Source of the DNA: JASFQI01 sp050115555
GTDB lineage: Bacteria; Desulfobacterota; DSM-4660; Desulfatiglandales; HGW-15
NCBI GenBank assembly: GCA_050115555.1
Contig: JASFQI010000098.1
Span: forward strand, 1-14,653
Reading direction: 5' to 3'
DNA length: 14,653 nucleotides
Shown here one piece after another: positions 7,309-13,518 of this stretch (the stretch's first letter is position 1; each line of letters begins with the position of its first letter). The notes beneath the pieces were generated by a model. That model was given only the letters and a program-made list of their open reading frames with translations. It was not told the DNA's origin and did not search any database. The position numbers and the translations under genes were made by a program.

Positions 7309-9219
7309 TCATCTCAGAATTCTTGATTCACCCTCTCGTTCGGTAAAGCCAACGGAATCCAGATAATCAAACACATGCACTCCCACCGTCCTCCCATAGC
7401 CCAGGATCCTTTTGCAGTCGGCAATCTTGAGGTCTCCCTTTTCCTCGATGTGTGACCGCACCCTTTCTTTGATCTCGTCCATGGCTCGGGGAATCATGAA
7501 GCGCATGTTGTTGAGCCGGATGAGACGTTTCTCCACGTTGAGGTAGTCCAGGAGTCTCTGGATCTCGTTTTTTTGATACTTCCCTCTGTGGAGCTTACAG
7601 AAAGAACCCGCGCTGACGGGCACAAACCAGGATCCTTCTGCATAATCCAGCAGCATGCGGATGAGCGTCTCCCTCTCCTCCGAGAGTTGGACCGAGAGGT
7701 TGGGGATCCTGAATCTGCCATCCTGCTTGATCAGCTTTCCCTCGTTCGAGAGCTCCGACAACATCCGCTGAAAAGGCATGTCTTCAAGAGCAGGGGCCAC
7801 AACCCTTCGGATCTCCTCGGAAGAAACGCTTTTTTTCAGTGGGTTTTCAGCCAGGAGCGTTTCCACTCCTTTCAATGTCTCCTTTTTCAGGGTACGAAAG
7901 ACCGCCTTGGGAAAGAAGCCCCGGGGCCCGAAGGAGATCACATCCCCTTTCCTGTGCCTTTTTTCAAGCTCTCGCTTCAACCGCGAGGAGGGAAGACCCG
8001 TGGCACGGCCGAGCCCCTCCGAGGTGATGAAACGGTTTCGTTCCATATGAAGAACGAGGTCCACAAACGCCGGCACATCCGCCGCCTTCAATGCCTTGAG
8101 AAAAGGGATGATCCTTTCCGCTTTGGCCGGCCGGAATTTCTGTTTTGGAATCTCCAGGACTCTTCCGCCCCCTATGAGGGACTGCTTGTTCAGGAGGGAC
8201 AGGACAAAGGGGTCCAGGGGCATGACGCCTAAGGGTCTCATGAGACGTAGCTGGGCAAGACCGTGCTCACCGGGTGCAAGGAAGTCCTTCTCCATGAGAA
8301 CCACCTGGGTGTTGGTCACGGATGTACCAAGATGCATCTTGACCCTGTGCCTGTTCCTGAGGGGGTCCCTGGCGCTTTTCAGGACGTGAATATCCGCGTT
8401 CAGAAGATAGATCGGCTCGAGCGCACCGGGCTCAGTAAGGGCCATCCCCCTTGTCACCTCCTTGAGAGATATCTTGTGGAGGTTGATGCCGGCCCGTTGT
8501 CCAGCCTGCAACCGGTGCTCTTTGACGTGATGGGACTCGAGTGATCTGGCGCGGGTCACCACCGCGTTGGGAAGGAGCTGTACGGGATCGTTCTCCTGAA
8601 TCGTCCCGGAAAGGACCGTGCCGCTTACCACGGTGCCGAATCCAGAAAAACTCTTGACCCGGTCCACCCACAACCTGAAGGGTGCGTGAGGGTCTTTGCA
8701 TGTGACCCATTCGAACAGCCTTTCGAGCTCCATGCGGATCTCATCGGTCCCTGTCCCCTCTATCGCTGAAAAGGGGATCACAGGGCAGTCTTCCAGGAAA
8801 CTTCCCTCAAGCATCTCCCGGATCTCAAGCTCCCCAAGCTCCAGGGTTTCCTCATCCACAAGGTCGGCCTTGGTCAGGACCACAATGCCCCTTTCCACCC
8901 CGAACATGCGGAGAATCTCCAGGTGATCCCTGGTTTGAGGCATGACGCCGTCATCCGCCGATACGACGAGCATGCATGCGTCCACCCCGTAAAGACCCCG
9001 GATCGTGTTTTTCAGGAAGTGGATATGCCCCGGGACATCGACCAAAGAGACGCCGGCACCAGCCGCAAGCTCCATGCGCGCGATTCCCGAATCAATCGAG
9101 AGTCCTCTGCGCTTCTCCTCCTGCATTCGATCCGTATCAATGCCGGTCAGGGACCTTACAAGGCTCGTTTTTCCATGGTCCACATGCCCGGCAACGCCTA
9201 TGGTGACCTGCTTTTTCAC
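7309..9219 (-). CDS. selB: Selenocysteine-specific elongation factor SelB
   Basis: 636 residues, close to the 614 of the E. coli protein. The GTPase domain shows P-loop GHVDHGKTS (11-19), switch region RRGLSID (37-43), DVPGH (61-65) and TKAD (116-119). EF-Tu-like beta-barrel domains follow. The C-terminal third contains the winged-helix repeats that in SelB bind the SECIS hairpin of selenoprotein mRNA, for example LGRATGLPSSRLKRELEKRHRKGDVI and the final LGYGRTVGVHVFDYLDSVGFTERE. SelB carries selenocysteinyl-tRNA to UGA codons at the ribosome. GTG 9219 is chosen because VKKQVTIGVAGHVDHG aligns with family N-termini, and a longer start would overlap yqeB. It lies 19 nt after the yqeB stop and is the last gene of the minus-strand operon. 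No selA or selD is in the window. Confidence 0.95.
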   Translation of the reverse strand: MKKQVTIGVAGHVDHGKTSLVRSLTGIDTDRMQEEKRRGLSIDSGIARMELAAGAGVSLVDVPGHIHFLKNTIRGLYGVDACMLVVSADDGVMPQTRDHLEILRMFGVERGIVVLTKADLVDEETLELGELEIREMLEGSFLEDCPVIPFSAIEGTGTDEIRMELERLFEWVTCKDPHAPFRLWVDRVKSFSGFGTVVSGTVLSGTIQENDPVQLLPNAVVTRARSLESHHVKEHRLQAGQRAGINLHKISLKEVTRGMALTEPGALEPIYLLNADIHVLKSARDPLRNRHRVKMHLGTSVTNTQVVLMEKDFLAPGEHGLAQLRLMRPLGVMPLDPFVLSLLNKQSLIGGGRVLEIPKQKFRPAKAERIIPFLKALKAADVPAFVDLVLHMERNRFITSEGLGRATGLPSSRLKRELEKRHRKGDVISFGPRGFFPKAVFRTLKKETLKGVETLLAENPLKKSVSSEEIRRVVAPALEDMPFQRMLSELSNEGKLIKQDGRFRIPNLSVQLSEERETLIRMLLDYAEGSWFVPVSAGSFCKLHRGKYQKNEIQRLLDYLNVEKRLIRLNNMRFMIPRAMDEIKERVRSHIEEKGDLKIADCKRILGYGRTVGVHVFDYLDSVGFTEREGESRILR

Positions 9220-9238
9220 GAGAAAGGACTCGCTCTCT

Positions 9239-10048
9239 TCAATGGCGGATAATGCTCCGAAGCACTCCCTCGGCAATAGACCCGGCCTGTGGGGCGATCT
9301 GAAAGCATGGCTCCTTTTTGCCTCGCGGGTCCACATCGCCGATCTTCTGCCCTATCTTCACCCGGAGCCCATCTCTCATAAGACCCCAGATAACCCCTCT
9401 CATGGGGGCCACAATGTTTGCGTCCTCTACAAAGCCTATGACACGGTTTTTCTCCACTTTGTCGCCGATATTCCTGCTAGACTTGAGAACTCCGCTTGCC
9501 GGGCTTCTTATGAGCCTTTCCCTGGTCAGGCCGCAGATCGATTCGGGAATGCCCGTGTCCGGTTCTGCCTGTCCGTCGGACAGGACCTGTCCCAGGCGGG
9601 TGCTGGCGGGATTGGTTTCCACGACGAGATGGGCATCTTTTCCTGTTACAAACCCGGGCCCCAAGGCAATGACAAGGGGCGCATCCGTGATCCCTGTCCC
9701 CTTGTTTTTCTTCGCCATCACACCATCGATCAGGATATCCGGTCTCAGAACCCGAAGCACTTCAGCTCCCGGATCCGGAATGACCGGGATGTGCTCTTTC
9801 GCCCATTGCGCTCGGATGCTATCGAGTGAAGGACATGCTTTCTCCGCAACCACCCCGGCGACCGTTTTTGAGCCATCATAAAGCGCCTCACAGAAGCAGA
9901 CCCCCCTTCTCTCAGACCGAGGGGCGGGTAAATCGGTCATGGCGATCGTGCGGAACCCGTATTTGTAAAGACGGTGGGCCACCGCACTGGCCTTTTCACC
10001 GGCCCCCTTAATGAGGACGGTGCTTTGGGGGGGTATGTTTTCAGCCAT
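9239..10048 (-). CDS. yqeB: YqeB/EF2563-family selenium-dependent molybdenum hydroxylase system protein
   Basis: 269 residues from ATG 10048. The N-terminal Rossmann-like segment VLIKGAGEKASAVAHRLYKYGFRTIAMTDLP followed by RRGVCFCEALYDG is characteristic of the EF2563/YqeB family, which is genetically linked to selenium-dependent molybdenum hydroxylases and the labile selenium cofactor. The middle has DILIDGVMAKKN, IALGPGFVTGKD and ETNPASTRLGQVL. The C-terminal half reads like a small barrel-sandwich (SPASGVLKSSRNIGDKVEKNRVIGFV, then APMRGVIWG). The biochemical activity of the family is not settled. The start codon overlaps the end of mvhD by 8 nt, suggesting coupled translation. TTG 10057 and ATG 10078 are alternative starts. 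No molybdenum hydroxylase gene lies in the window, so its client is elsewhere or it serves the operon differently. Confidence 0.85.
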   Translation of the reverse strand: MAENIPPQSTVLIKGAGEKASAVAHRLYKYGFRTIAMTDLPAPRSERRGVCFCEALYDGSKTVAGVVAEKACPSLDSIRAQWAKEHIPVIPDPGAEVLRVLRPDILIDGVMAKKNKGTGITDAPLVIALGPGFVTGKDAHLVVETNPASTRLGQVLSDGQAEPDTGIPESICGLTRERLIRSPASGVLKSSRNIGDKVEKNRVIGFVEDANIVAPMRGVIWGLMRDGLRVKIGQKIGDVDPRGKKEPCFQIAPQAGSIAEGVLRSIIRH

Positions 10049-10487
10049 GGCTTGCAAGCGAAATGTTTCCTTCTTCATCCGCGGGATATGTCGGCCCCAA
10101 TTGCCTGATCCTCTCCGTGAAGGACCTGCATGTCTCTGCAAATTGAGGCCCCATGGCAGAGGAGTTGTAAAAGATCTCCACCCTGTCCGGTTCAACCCCG
10201 ATCTCTGATAAAATTTTTTTCACTGCCGCAACCCTCTTGGTCGCCTTTTCATTGCCTGTCGAATAATGGCAGTCGCCGATCAGGCATCCCGATAGAAAAA
10301 CGCCGTCCGCTCCATCTTCAATGGCACGAAGGAGATGAAGGATGTCGACCCTGCCCGTGCAAGGGACCATGATGATCCTGATGTTTGGCGGATAATGGAT
10401 CCGCATGGATCCCGCCAGATCGGCTGCTGCATAGGAACACCACCGACAGCAAAAGGCAGCGATCACCGGTTCAAACAATGGAGCCAT
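10041..10487 (-). CDS. mvhD: MvhD/HdrA-interacting hydrogenase iron-sulfur (delta) subunit
   Basis: 148 residues, the normal size for stand-alone MvhD. The family signature is clear: FCCRWCSYAAADLAG (C14, C17), YPPNIRIIMVPCTGRVD (C43) and GCLIGDCHY (C68, C73). In methanogens and sulfate reducers MvhD binds a [2Fe-2S] cluster and passes electrons between a hydrogenase or formate dehydrogenase and HdrA in flavin-based electron bifurcation. All positions here are cysteine, with an extra C13; the related archaeal VhuD is a selenoprotein. ATG 10487 is chosen because AAAGGAG lies 6 nt before it, whereas ATG 10505 has no such site. It lies 52 nt after the tRNA end and overlaps yqeB by 8 nt. No hdrA or hydrogenase gene is adjacent, so its partner is either elsewhere or the activase/double-cubane pair upstream. 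Confidence 0.9.
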   Translation of the reverse strand: MAPLFEPVIAAFCCRWCSYAAADLAGSMRIHYPPNIRIIMVPCTGRVDILHLLRAIEDGADGVFLSGCLIGDCHYSTGNEKATKRVAAVKKILSEIGVEPDRVEIFYNSSAMGPQFAETCRSFTERIRQLGPTYPADEEGNISLASHG

Positions 10488-10539
10488 GTTCATCTCCTTT
10501 GCCATGTCTTAAGGTAGAAGGAGGAGACCGGCAAGGGCG

Positions 10540-10631
10540 TGGAGGGGGCAAGGGGAATCGAACCTCCTCCCGGTTTTGCAGACCGGGCCGACGGATTTGA
10601 AGTCCGCGGGGCGCCCAGCGCCATTGCCCCC
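10540..10631 (-). tRNA. selC: tRNA with UCA anticodon, tRNA-Sec-like with tRNA-Cys traits
   Basis: 92 nt including an encoded CCA (10542-10540). The 8-bp acceptor stem pairs GGGGGCAA (10631-10624) with TTGCCCCC (10551-10544). The anticodon arm is GCGGA, loop CTTCAAA, TCCGT (10607-10591), with anticodon UCA at 10600-10598, as in selenocysteine tRNA. A long variable arm has a 6-bp stem CCCGGT/ACCGGG. Departures from normal tRNA-Sec: the discriminator is U, not G. The T-stem has only four pairs (GGAGG against CCCC, A 10565 bulged), so the branch is 8/4. The D-arm is very short (GGCGC, TGG, GCGCC). The variable loop CTGCAAA is identical to a typical tRNA-Cys GCA anticodon loop. The 5' end lies 3 nt after the activase stop codon. 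It is either a divergent selC or a Cys-type opal-reading mimic. Confidence 0.85.
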
Positions 10632-10634
10632 GCT

Positions 10635-11405
10635 CTAGCCTGTGACGTAACGTTTCGAGGAGGATTCCTCAGCAATGAGTGCTGCACCCAATGCCCCGGT
10701 CATTTGAGGCTTCTCGGGCATCACGATCTCTTTTCCCGTGGCTTCGGCCAGGTACTGTACCATGCAGGGATTGAGCGCCACGCCCCCTGCAAACAGGATG
10801 GGGGTTGTGGCTTCGATCCTCTTGAGCATGCCAGCAGCCCTTCGTACGACCGACCGGTGAAGGCCCGATGCAATGGCCTTGCGGTCTTCTCCCCTGGCCA
10901 GAAGGGAGGTCACCTCGGACTCGGCAAATACCGTGCACATGCTGCTTACCTGGATTTCCTTGTCCGCTTCGAGCGCGGCCCGCCCGAAATCATCCAGCGG
11001 GTATCCCAGGGACTGGGCCATGATCTCCAGGAATTTTCCTGTGCCTGCGGCACAACGATCGTTCATCTCGAACTTCTTGACCCACCCTTTTTCGCGAAGG
11101 GCAATGGCCTTGGAATCCTGGCCACCGATATCGAGAATCGTCGTGATCTCCGGGAACAGGAAGCCGGCGCCCACGGCATACGCCTTGATCTCCGTCACTG
11201 TGGGCGCATCGAGGGACAGCTCGAAGAGGTGCCTTCCATAGCCGGTAGCCAGGATACGGTCATAGGAAAGGCCCTCGAGCAGAGTGCGGGCCTGGGCCAT
11301 GGGATCAAACCCCGAGTCGGCCTGGCGTTGCTCCAGAATGCGCCCCTCCTCGACGAGCACCAGTTCGATGCTTCGAGAACCAATGTCAATGCCCGCGCAT
11401 CTCAT
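10635..11405 (-). CDS. ATP-dependent activase of the HgdC/BadF/YjiL family (double-cubane protein reductase type)
   Basis: 256 residues, typical of the homodimeric ASKHA-fold activators. These carry one [4Fe-4S] cluster between subunits and use ATP hydrolysis to push single low-potential electrons onto a partner iron-sulfur protein. Seen here: phosphate-1 loop GIDIGSRS (5-12), ATGYGR (53-58), TEIKAYAVGA (71-80) and phosphate-2 loop DIGGQDSK (92-99). The two cluster cysteines are C118 in NDRCAAGTGKF and C157 in SSMCTVFAESEV, 39 residues apart as in HgdC. AGGVALNP precedes the C-terminal adenosine-binding part. ATG 11405 starts 19 nt after the stop of the double-cubane-type gene; GGGGA lies about 12 nt upstream. 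Its partner is almost certainly that upstream protein. The stop TAG at 10637-10635 is 3 nt before the tRNA. Confidence 0.92.
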   Translation of the reverse strand: MRCAGIDIGSRSIELVLVEEGRILEQRQADSGFDPMAQARTLLEGLSYDRILATGYGRHLFELSLDAPTVTEIKAYAVGAGFLFPEITTILDIGGQDSKAIALREKGWVKKFEMNDRCAAGTGKFLEIMAQSLGYPLDDFGRAALEADKEIQVSSMCTVFAESEVTSLLARGEDRKAIASGLHRSVVRRAAGMLKRIEATTPILFAGGVALNPCMVQYLAEATGKEIVMPEKPQMTGALGAALIAEESSSKRYVTG

Positions 11406-11424
11406 TCTTCGATGATCCCCTTTC

Positions 11425-12705
11425 CTATTGGAGCTGCTCCACAAAGGCCTCGATACGGGTCTTGAGCTGTCCCACATCCTCCATGCTGTAGTCGGTCTCG
11501 ATACGAAGCGTGGGGATGTCTGCATCCTCCAAGGCCTTTTCCACGGGCATGGATTCCGTAATGTAGGGCTGGCAGAACTGGAGCCCATAGTGGATCACGC
11601 CATCGGCCTTATACTCCCGAGCCATGTCCTCGATGTGGTGGAGGCGGTCCGGGTTCGGCGTGAAAATGGCGCAGTCGATCTGAAAGGCACGCTCGACAAG
11701 GGCATCCATGAGCGCTTCGACCGAGTCCCCGGAGTCTTTGGTCAGGTTTCGCGTCCCCCGTTCCCCGACGCAGGACTCCTCTCCCACGATAACCGCACCG
11801 GAGGACTCGATGATCCAGGGGAGCTTCCAGTTGGGCACAGCCATGGGACAGCCCGACAGGAGGATCCTGGGGGTCCCTTTCGGGAAGACCCCTTCGCCTT
11901 TTTCGTTTCGCTGCTCCAGCTCATCACAGATCTTGTGGACCGACTCTGTATACCGCACCGGGTCGTCGTAAAAGAAGACCTGGTTGATAAGCAACGCATC
12001 CAGTCCGGAGATGGCTGCGGGATCGTGTTTTCGCAGGCCAGCGAGCCGGTGTATGGCCTTGCGCTTGTTGTTGACGATCTCGATCCCCTTCCTGAGCCTC
12101 TCCTCGTCTAGAGTCACACCGGAAAGGTCCTCCATGGCTTTCTTGAACCGTGCGTACTCGGCAGAAAGCAACTGCCTGCCTTCCGGAGATTTGGTCTGTG
12201 GGAGGTCCATGACATAGAGGTTCGGCACAAGACCGTCCAGGACCTCGTAGGACTTCTTTTTCCCGTCGCAGGTATTCTCTCCCACGATCATGTCGGCGGA
12301 CTCGAGGTAGGGACACACCTGCCCCGCCTTGAACCCGAAGGCGGACTTGATCAAGGCGCAGGTGTTTCTGGGAAGGAGCTTTTCCACCTCTTCCATGGCG
12401 AAATCAGCACCCGTGCAGAGCCCGACCAGGGTGGCGTCCACTGCCCGCACGATCTCCTCCGGCACGAACACACAGAACGAGCCGACCACCTTTTTCCCTG
12501 CCGCTTTCTCGTCCATCAATTCCTTGATCCGAAGTCCATGCACCTCGCTCATGACGAAATCAAAGTATCCCATGCCGTCTGGTCGTTGTGCCTGGGCCAG
12601 GTAGATATCCTGGTAGGCCTTTCCCAAGACATCCAAAAGGGCGTCATGGGCCTTCGGGTCCAGCCCAAGGCCCTCCCACATACTGCGGTATGCCTCTTTA
12701 CTCAT
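11425..12705 (-). CDS. Double-cubane cluster protein / 2-hydroxyacyl-CoA dehydratase D family (HgdB, BcrB, YjiM)
   Basis: 426 residues from ATG 12705, which has AGGAGG 6 nt upstream (12716-12711). The protein belongs to the HgdB/BcrB/FldB superfamily. Visible cysteine motifs are GSFCVFVPEE (C78), GLCTGADF (C97), RNTCALIKS (C116), QVCPYLE (C131), GENTCDGKKKSYE (C146), SGCPMAVPNWK, GEESCVGERG and QFCQPY. A single large subunit paired with one activase, without a second dehydratase subunit, is the arrangement of double-cubane [8Fe-9S] proteins and of E. coli YjiM/YjiL. True hydroxyacyl-CoA dehydratases and benzoyl-CoA reductases need two different subunits. Double-cubane proteins reduce small molecules such as acetylene in vitro; their natural substrate is unknown. 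It is first in the minus-strand operon with the tRNA, mvhD, yqeB and selB. A dehydratase role cannot be excluded. Confidence 0.85.
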   Translation of the reverse strand: MSKEAYRSMWEGLGLDPKAHDALLDVLGKAYQDIYLAQAQRPDGMGYFDFVMSEVHGLRIKELMDEKAAGKKVVGSFCVFVPEEIVRAVDATLVGLCTGADFAMEEVEKLLPRNTCALIKSAFGFKAGQVCPYLESADMIVGENTCDGKKKSYEVLDGLVPNLYVMDLPQTKSPEGRQLLSAEYARFKKAMEDLSGVTLDEERLRKGIEIVNNKRKAIHRLAGLRKHDPAAISGLDALLINQVFFYDDPVRYTESVHKICDELEQRNEKGEGVFPKGTPRILLSGCPMAVPNWKLPWIIESSGAVIVGEESCVGERGTRNLTKDSGDSVEALMDALVERAFQIDCAIFTPNPDRLHHIEDMAREYKADGVIHYGLQFCQPYITESMPVEKALEDADIPTLRIETDYSMEDVGQLKTRIEAFVEQLQ

Positions 12706-12760
12706 GTGTCTCCTCCTGTCTTCGACCCGCATGGTTTTTCTCCATGAGGGCTCTGCTGCT

Positions 12761-12812
12761 GGAATCCGCAAGCAACTGCCGATGGAAAAAATGGCCGTGA
12801 CCTGCGGATTCC
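12761..12812 (-). repeat. 10-bp inverted repeat in the leader of the double-cubane/selB operon
   Basis: GGAATCCGCA at 12761-12770 pairs perfectly with TGCGGATTCC at 12803-12812, with a 32-nt loop. It lies 56-107 nt upstream of the ATG at 12705, so on the minus strand it would sit in the mRNA leader. It could be a regulatory RNA hairpin or an operator. No known riboswitch consensus is recognised. Confidence 0.45.
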
Positions 12813-12875
12813 GAATGATTGAAACAGGGCGTTATTGACCGGTGTTCAGGGCTGCCGGAAAGGCGGGGATTTTTT

Positions 12876-12934
12876 GCTTTACCTCGCGGTCCACCGAACC
12901 CGGGCGGAAACGCGGTTGCTATGTCAGGTAAAGC
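12876..12934 (-). repeat. 9-bp inverted repeat with internal hairpin, upstream of the operon
   Basis: GCTTTACCT (12876-12884) and AGGTAAAGC (12926-12934) are perfect complements across 41 nt. On the minus strand the loop contains a second hairpin, CCGCC with GGTGG around a 7-nt loop, so the element could fold as a stacked RNA structure. It is 171-229 nt before the ATG at 12705. There is no T-run in either direction, so it is not a terminator. Confidence 0.4.
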
Positions 12935-13085
12935 CGAAAACCATGTGCATTGAAAAGCTCCTACAGGAATGGATCACATTGTGAGGAGAGCCTAATGCAT
13001 GTATATCCGATATGTCAAACTGGATTTTCCGATTATTTGGCGTGCAATATCAGGGAATACCGATTGGATGAAACTAATAAATCGA

Positions 13086-13182
13086 AAAGGCCCCGATGTT
13101 CGGCCTGATTCACCTTCCTCAGTAACCTGAGGCCTTTCCCGGAACGCGCTGACCCTGAAAAGGGAAGCATCACATTTCAGCG
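13086..13182. repeat. Cluster of nested hairpins
   Basis: AAAGGCC (13086-13092) pairs with GGCCTTT (13131-13137) and encloses the perfect hairpin CCTCAG-taac-CTGAGG (13117-13132); the two share bases, so they are alternatives. Just downstream, CGCTGA (13147-13152) pairs with TCAGCG (13177-13182) around the GAAA-capped hairpin CCCT/AGGG (13153-13164). The role is unknown. Confidence 0.35.
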
Positions 13183-13272
13183 ACGCCTTTGGCGAGGCAT
13201 GGAAGAACGTCCCCGTGTTTCCCTTCTTTAAACCGCATGAATTCCATACCTGAGTTCAACATTCCCATTAAA

Positions 13273-13334
13273 GCGTGTAATTCGTTGCCATCAAAGGACC
13301 CCCCCCATACCGGCGTGGGCAAGCTTTTACACGC
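13273..13334. repeat. 8-bp inverted repeat with nested 5-bp stem
   Basis: GCGTGTAA (13273-13280) pairs with TTACACGC (13327-13334). Inside it, after a symmetric 4-nt gap on each side, TTGCC pairs with GGCAA. The arms do not carry integron attC core-site sequences. The role is unknown. Confidence 0.3.
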
Positions 13335-13411
13335 CCCTTCAATTCCATATTTAGTATCTTCGTATGTAGCTGATTATTATATATAAAATAGATTCTTGAG
13401 GCTCGTTTTTT

Positions 13412-13427
13412 CGGAATGCTTTTTGCT
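13412..13427 (+). promoter_or_regulatory. Sigma-54 (-24/-12) promoter candidate for the PEP-CTERM gene
   Basis: CGGAATG-N4-TTGCT fits the RpoN consensus TGGCACG-N4-TTGCW. The invariant GG (13413-13414) and GC (13425-13426) are exactly 10 nt apart. Transcription would start near 13438, about 80 nt before the ATG. Genes for PEP-CTERM proteins are known to be controlled by the PrsK/PrsR two-component system with sigma-54, which fits. An enhancer site for the activator was not identified. Confidence 0.5.
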
Positions 13428-13518
13428 CATGTAGCCGTAGAATCCAATGAACGGATTCGATGACTCTGCAATGAACCTTTTATGAACAATAAAAAGCGAT
13501 AATAAGGAGACTAAAAGC

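Larger units (their letters stand above)
12706..13518. other. 813-nt intergenic region rich in inverted repeats
   Basis: No supported gene is visible between the divergent double-cubane-type gene and the PEP-CTERM gene. A 65-codon open frame at 13189-13386 has no ribosome-binding site or recognisable motif. The region holds five notable inverted repeats, of which the main ones are annotated separately, and a -24/-12 promoter at its right end. Base composition shifts from GC-rich on the left to AT-rich on the right after about 13230. A run of eight C residues lies near 13299-13306. Confidence 0.6.

Noticed and set aside
9005..9829. 274-codon plus-strand open frame opposite selB and yqeB
   Set aside because: The minus strand carries clear SelB P-loop and YqeB motifs here; the plus frame has no motif and no ribosome-binding site.
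12757..12778. Possible sigma-54 promoter on the minus strand before the double-cubane operon
   Set aside because: The GG and GC elements are 9 nt apart instead of the required 10, and the site lies in a hairpin loop.
13273..13334. Possible integron attC-like site
   Set aside because: The overall folded shape is similar, but the arms lack the RYYYAAC and GTTRRRY core sites and there is no integrase gene.
13189..13386. 65-codon plus-strand open frame in the intergenic region
   Set aside because: No ribosome-binding site and no recognisable motif, and it runs through the 8-C tract and the inverted repeat at 13273-13334.
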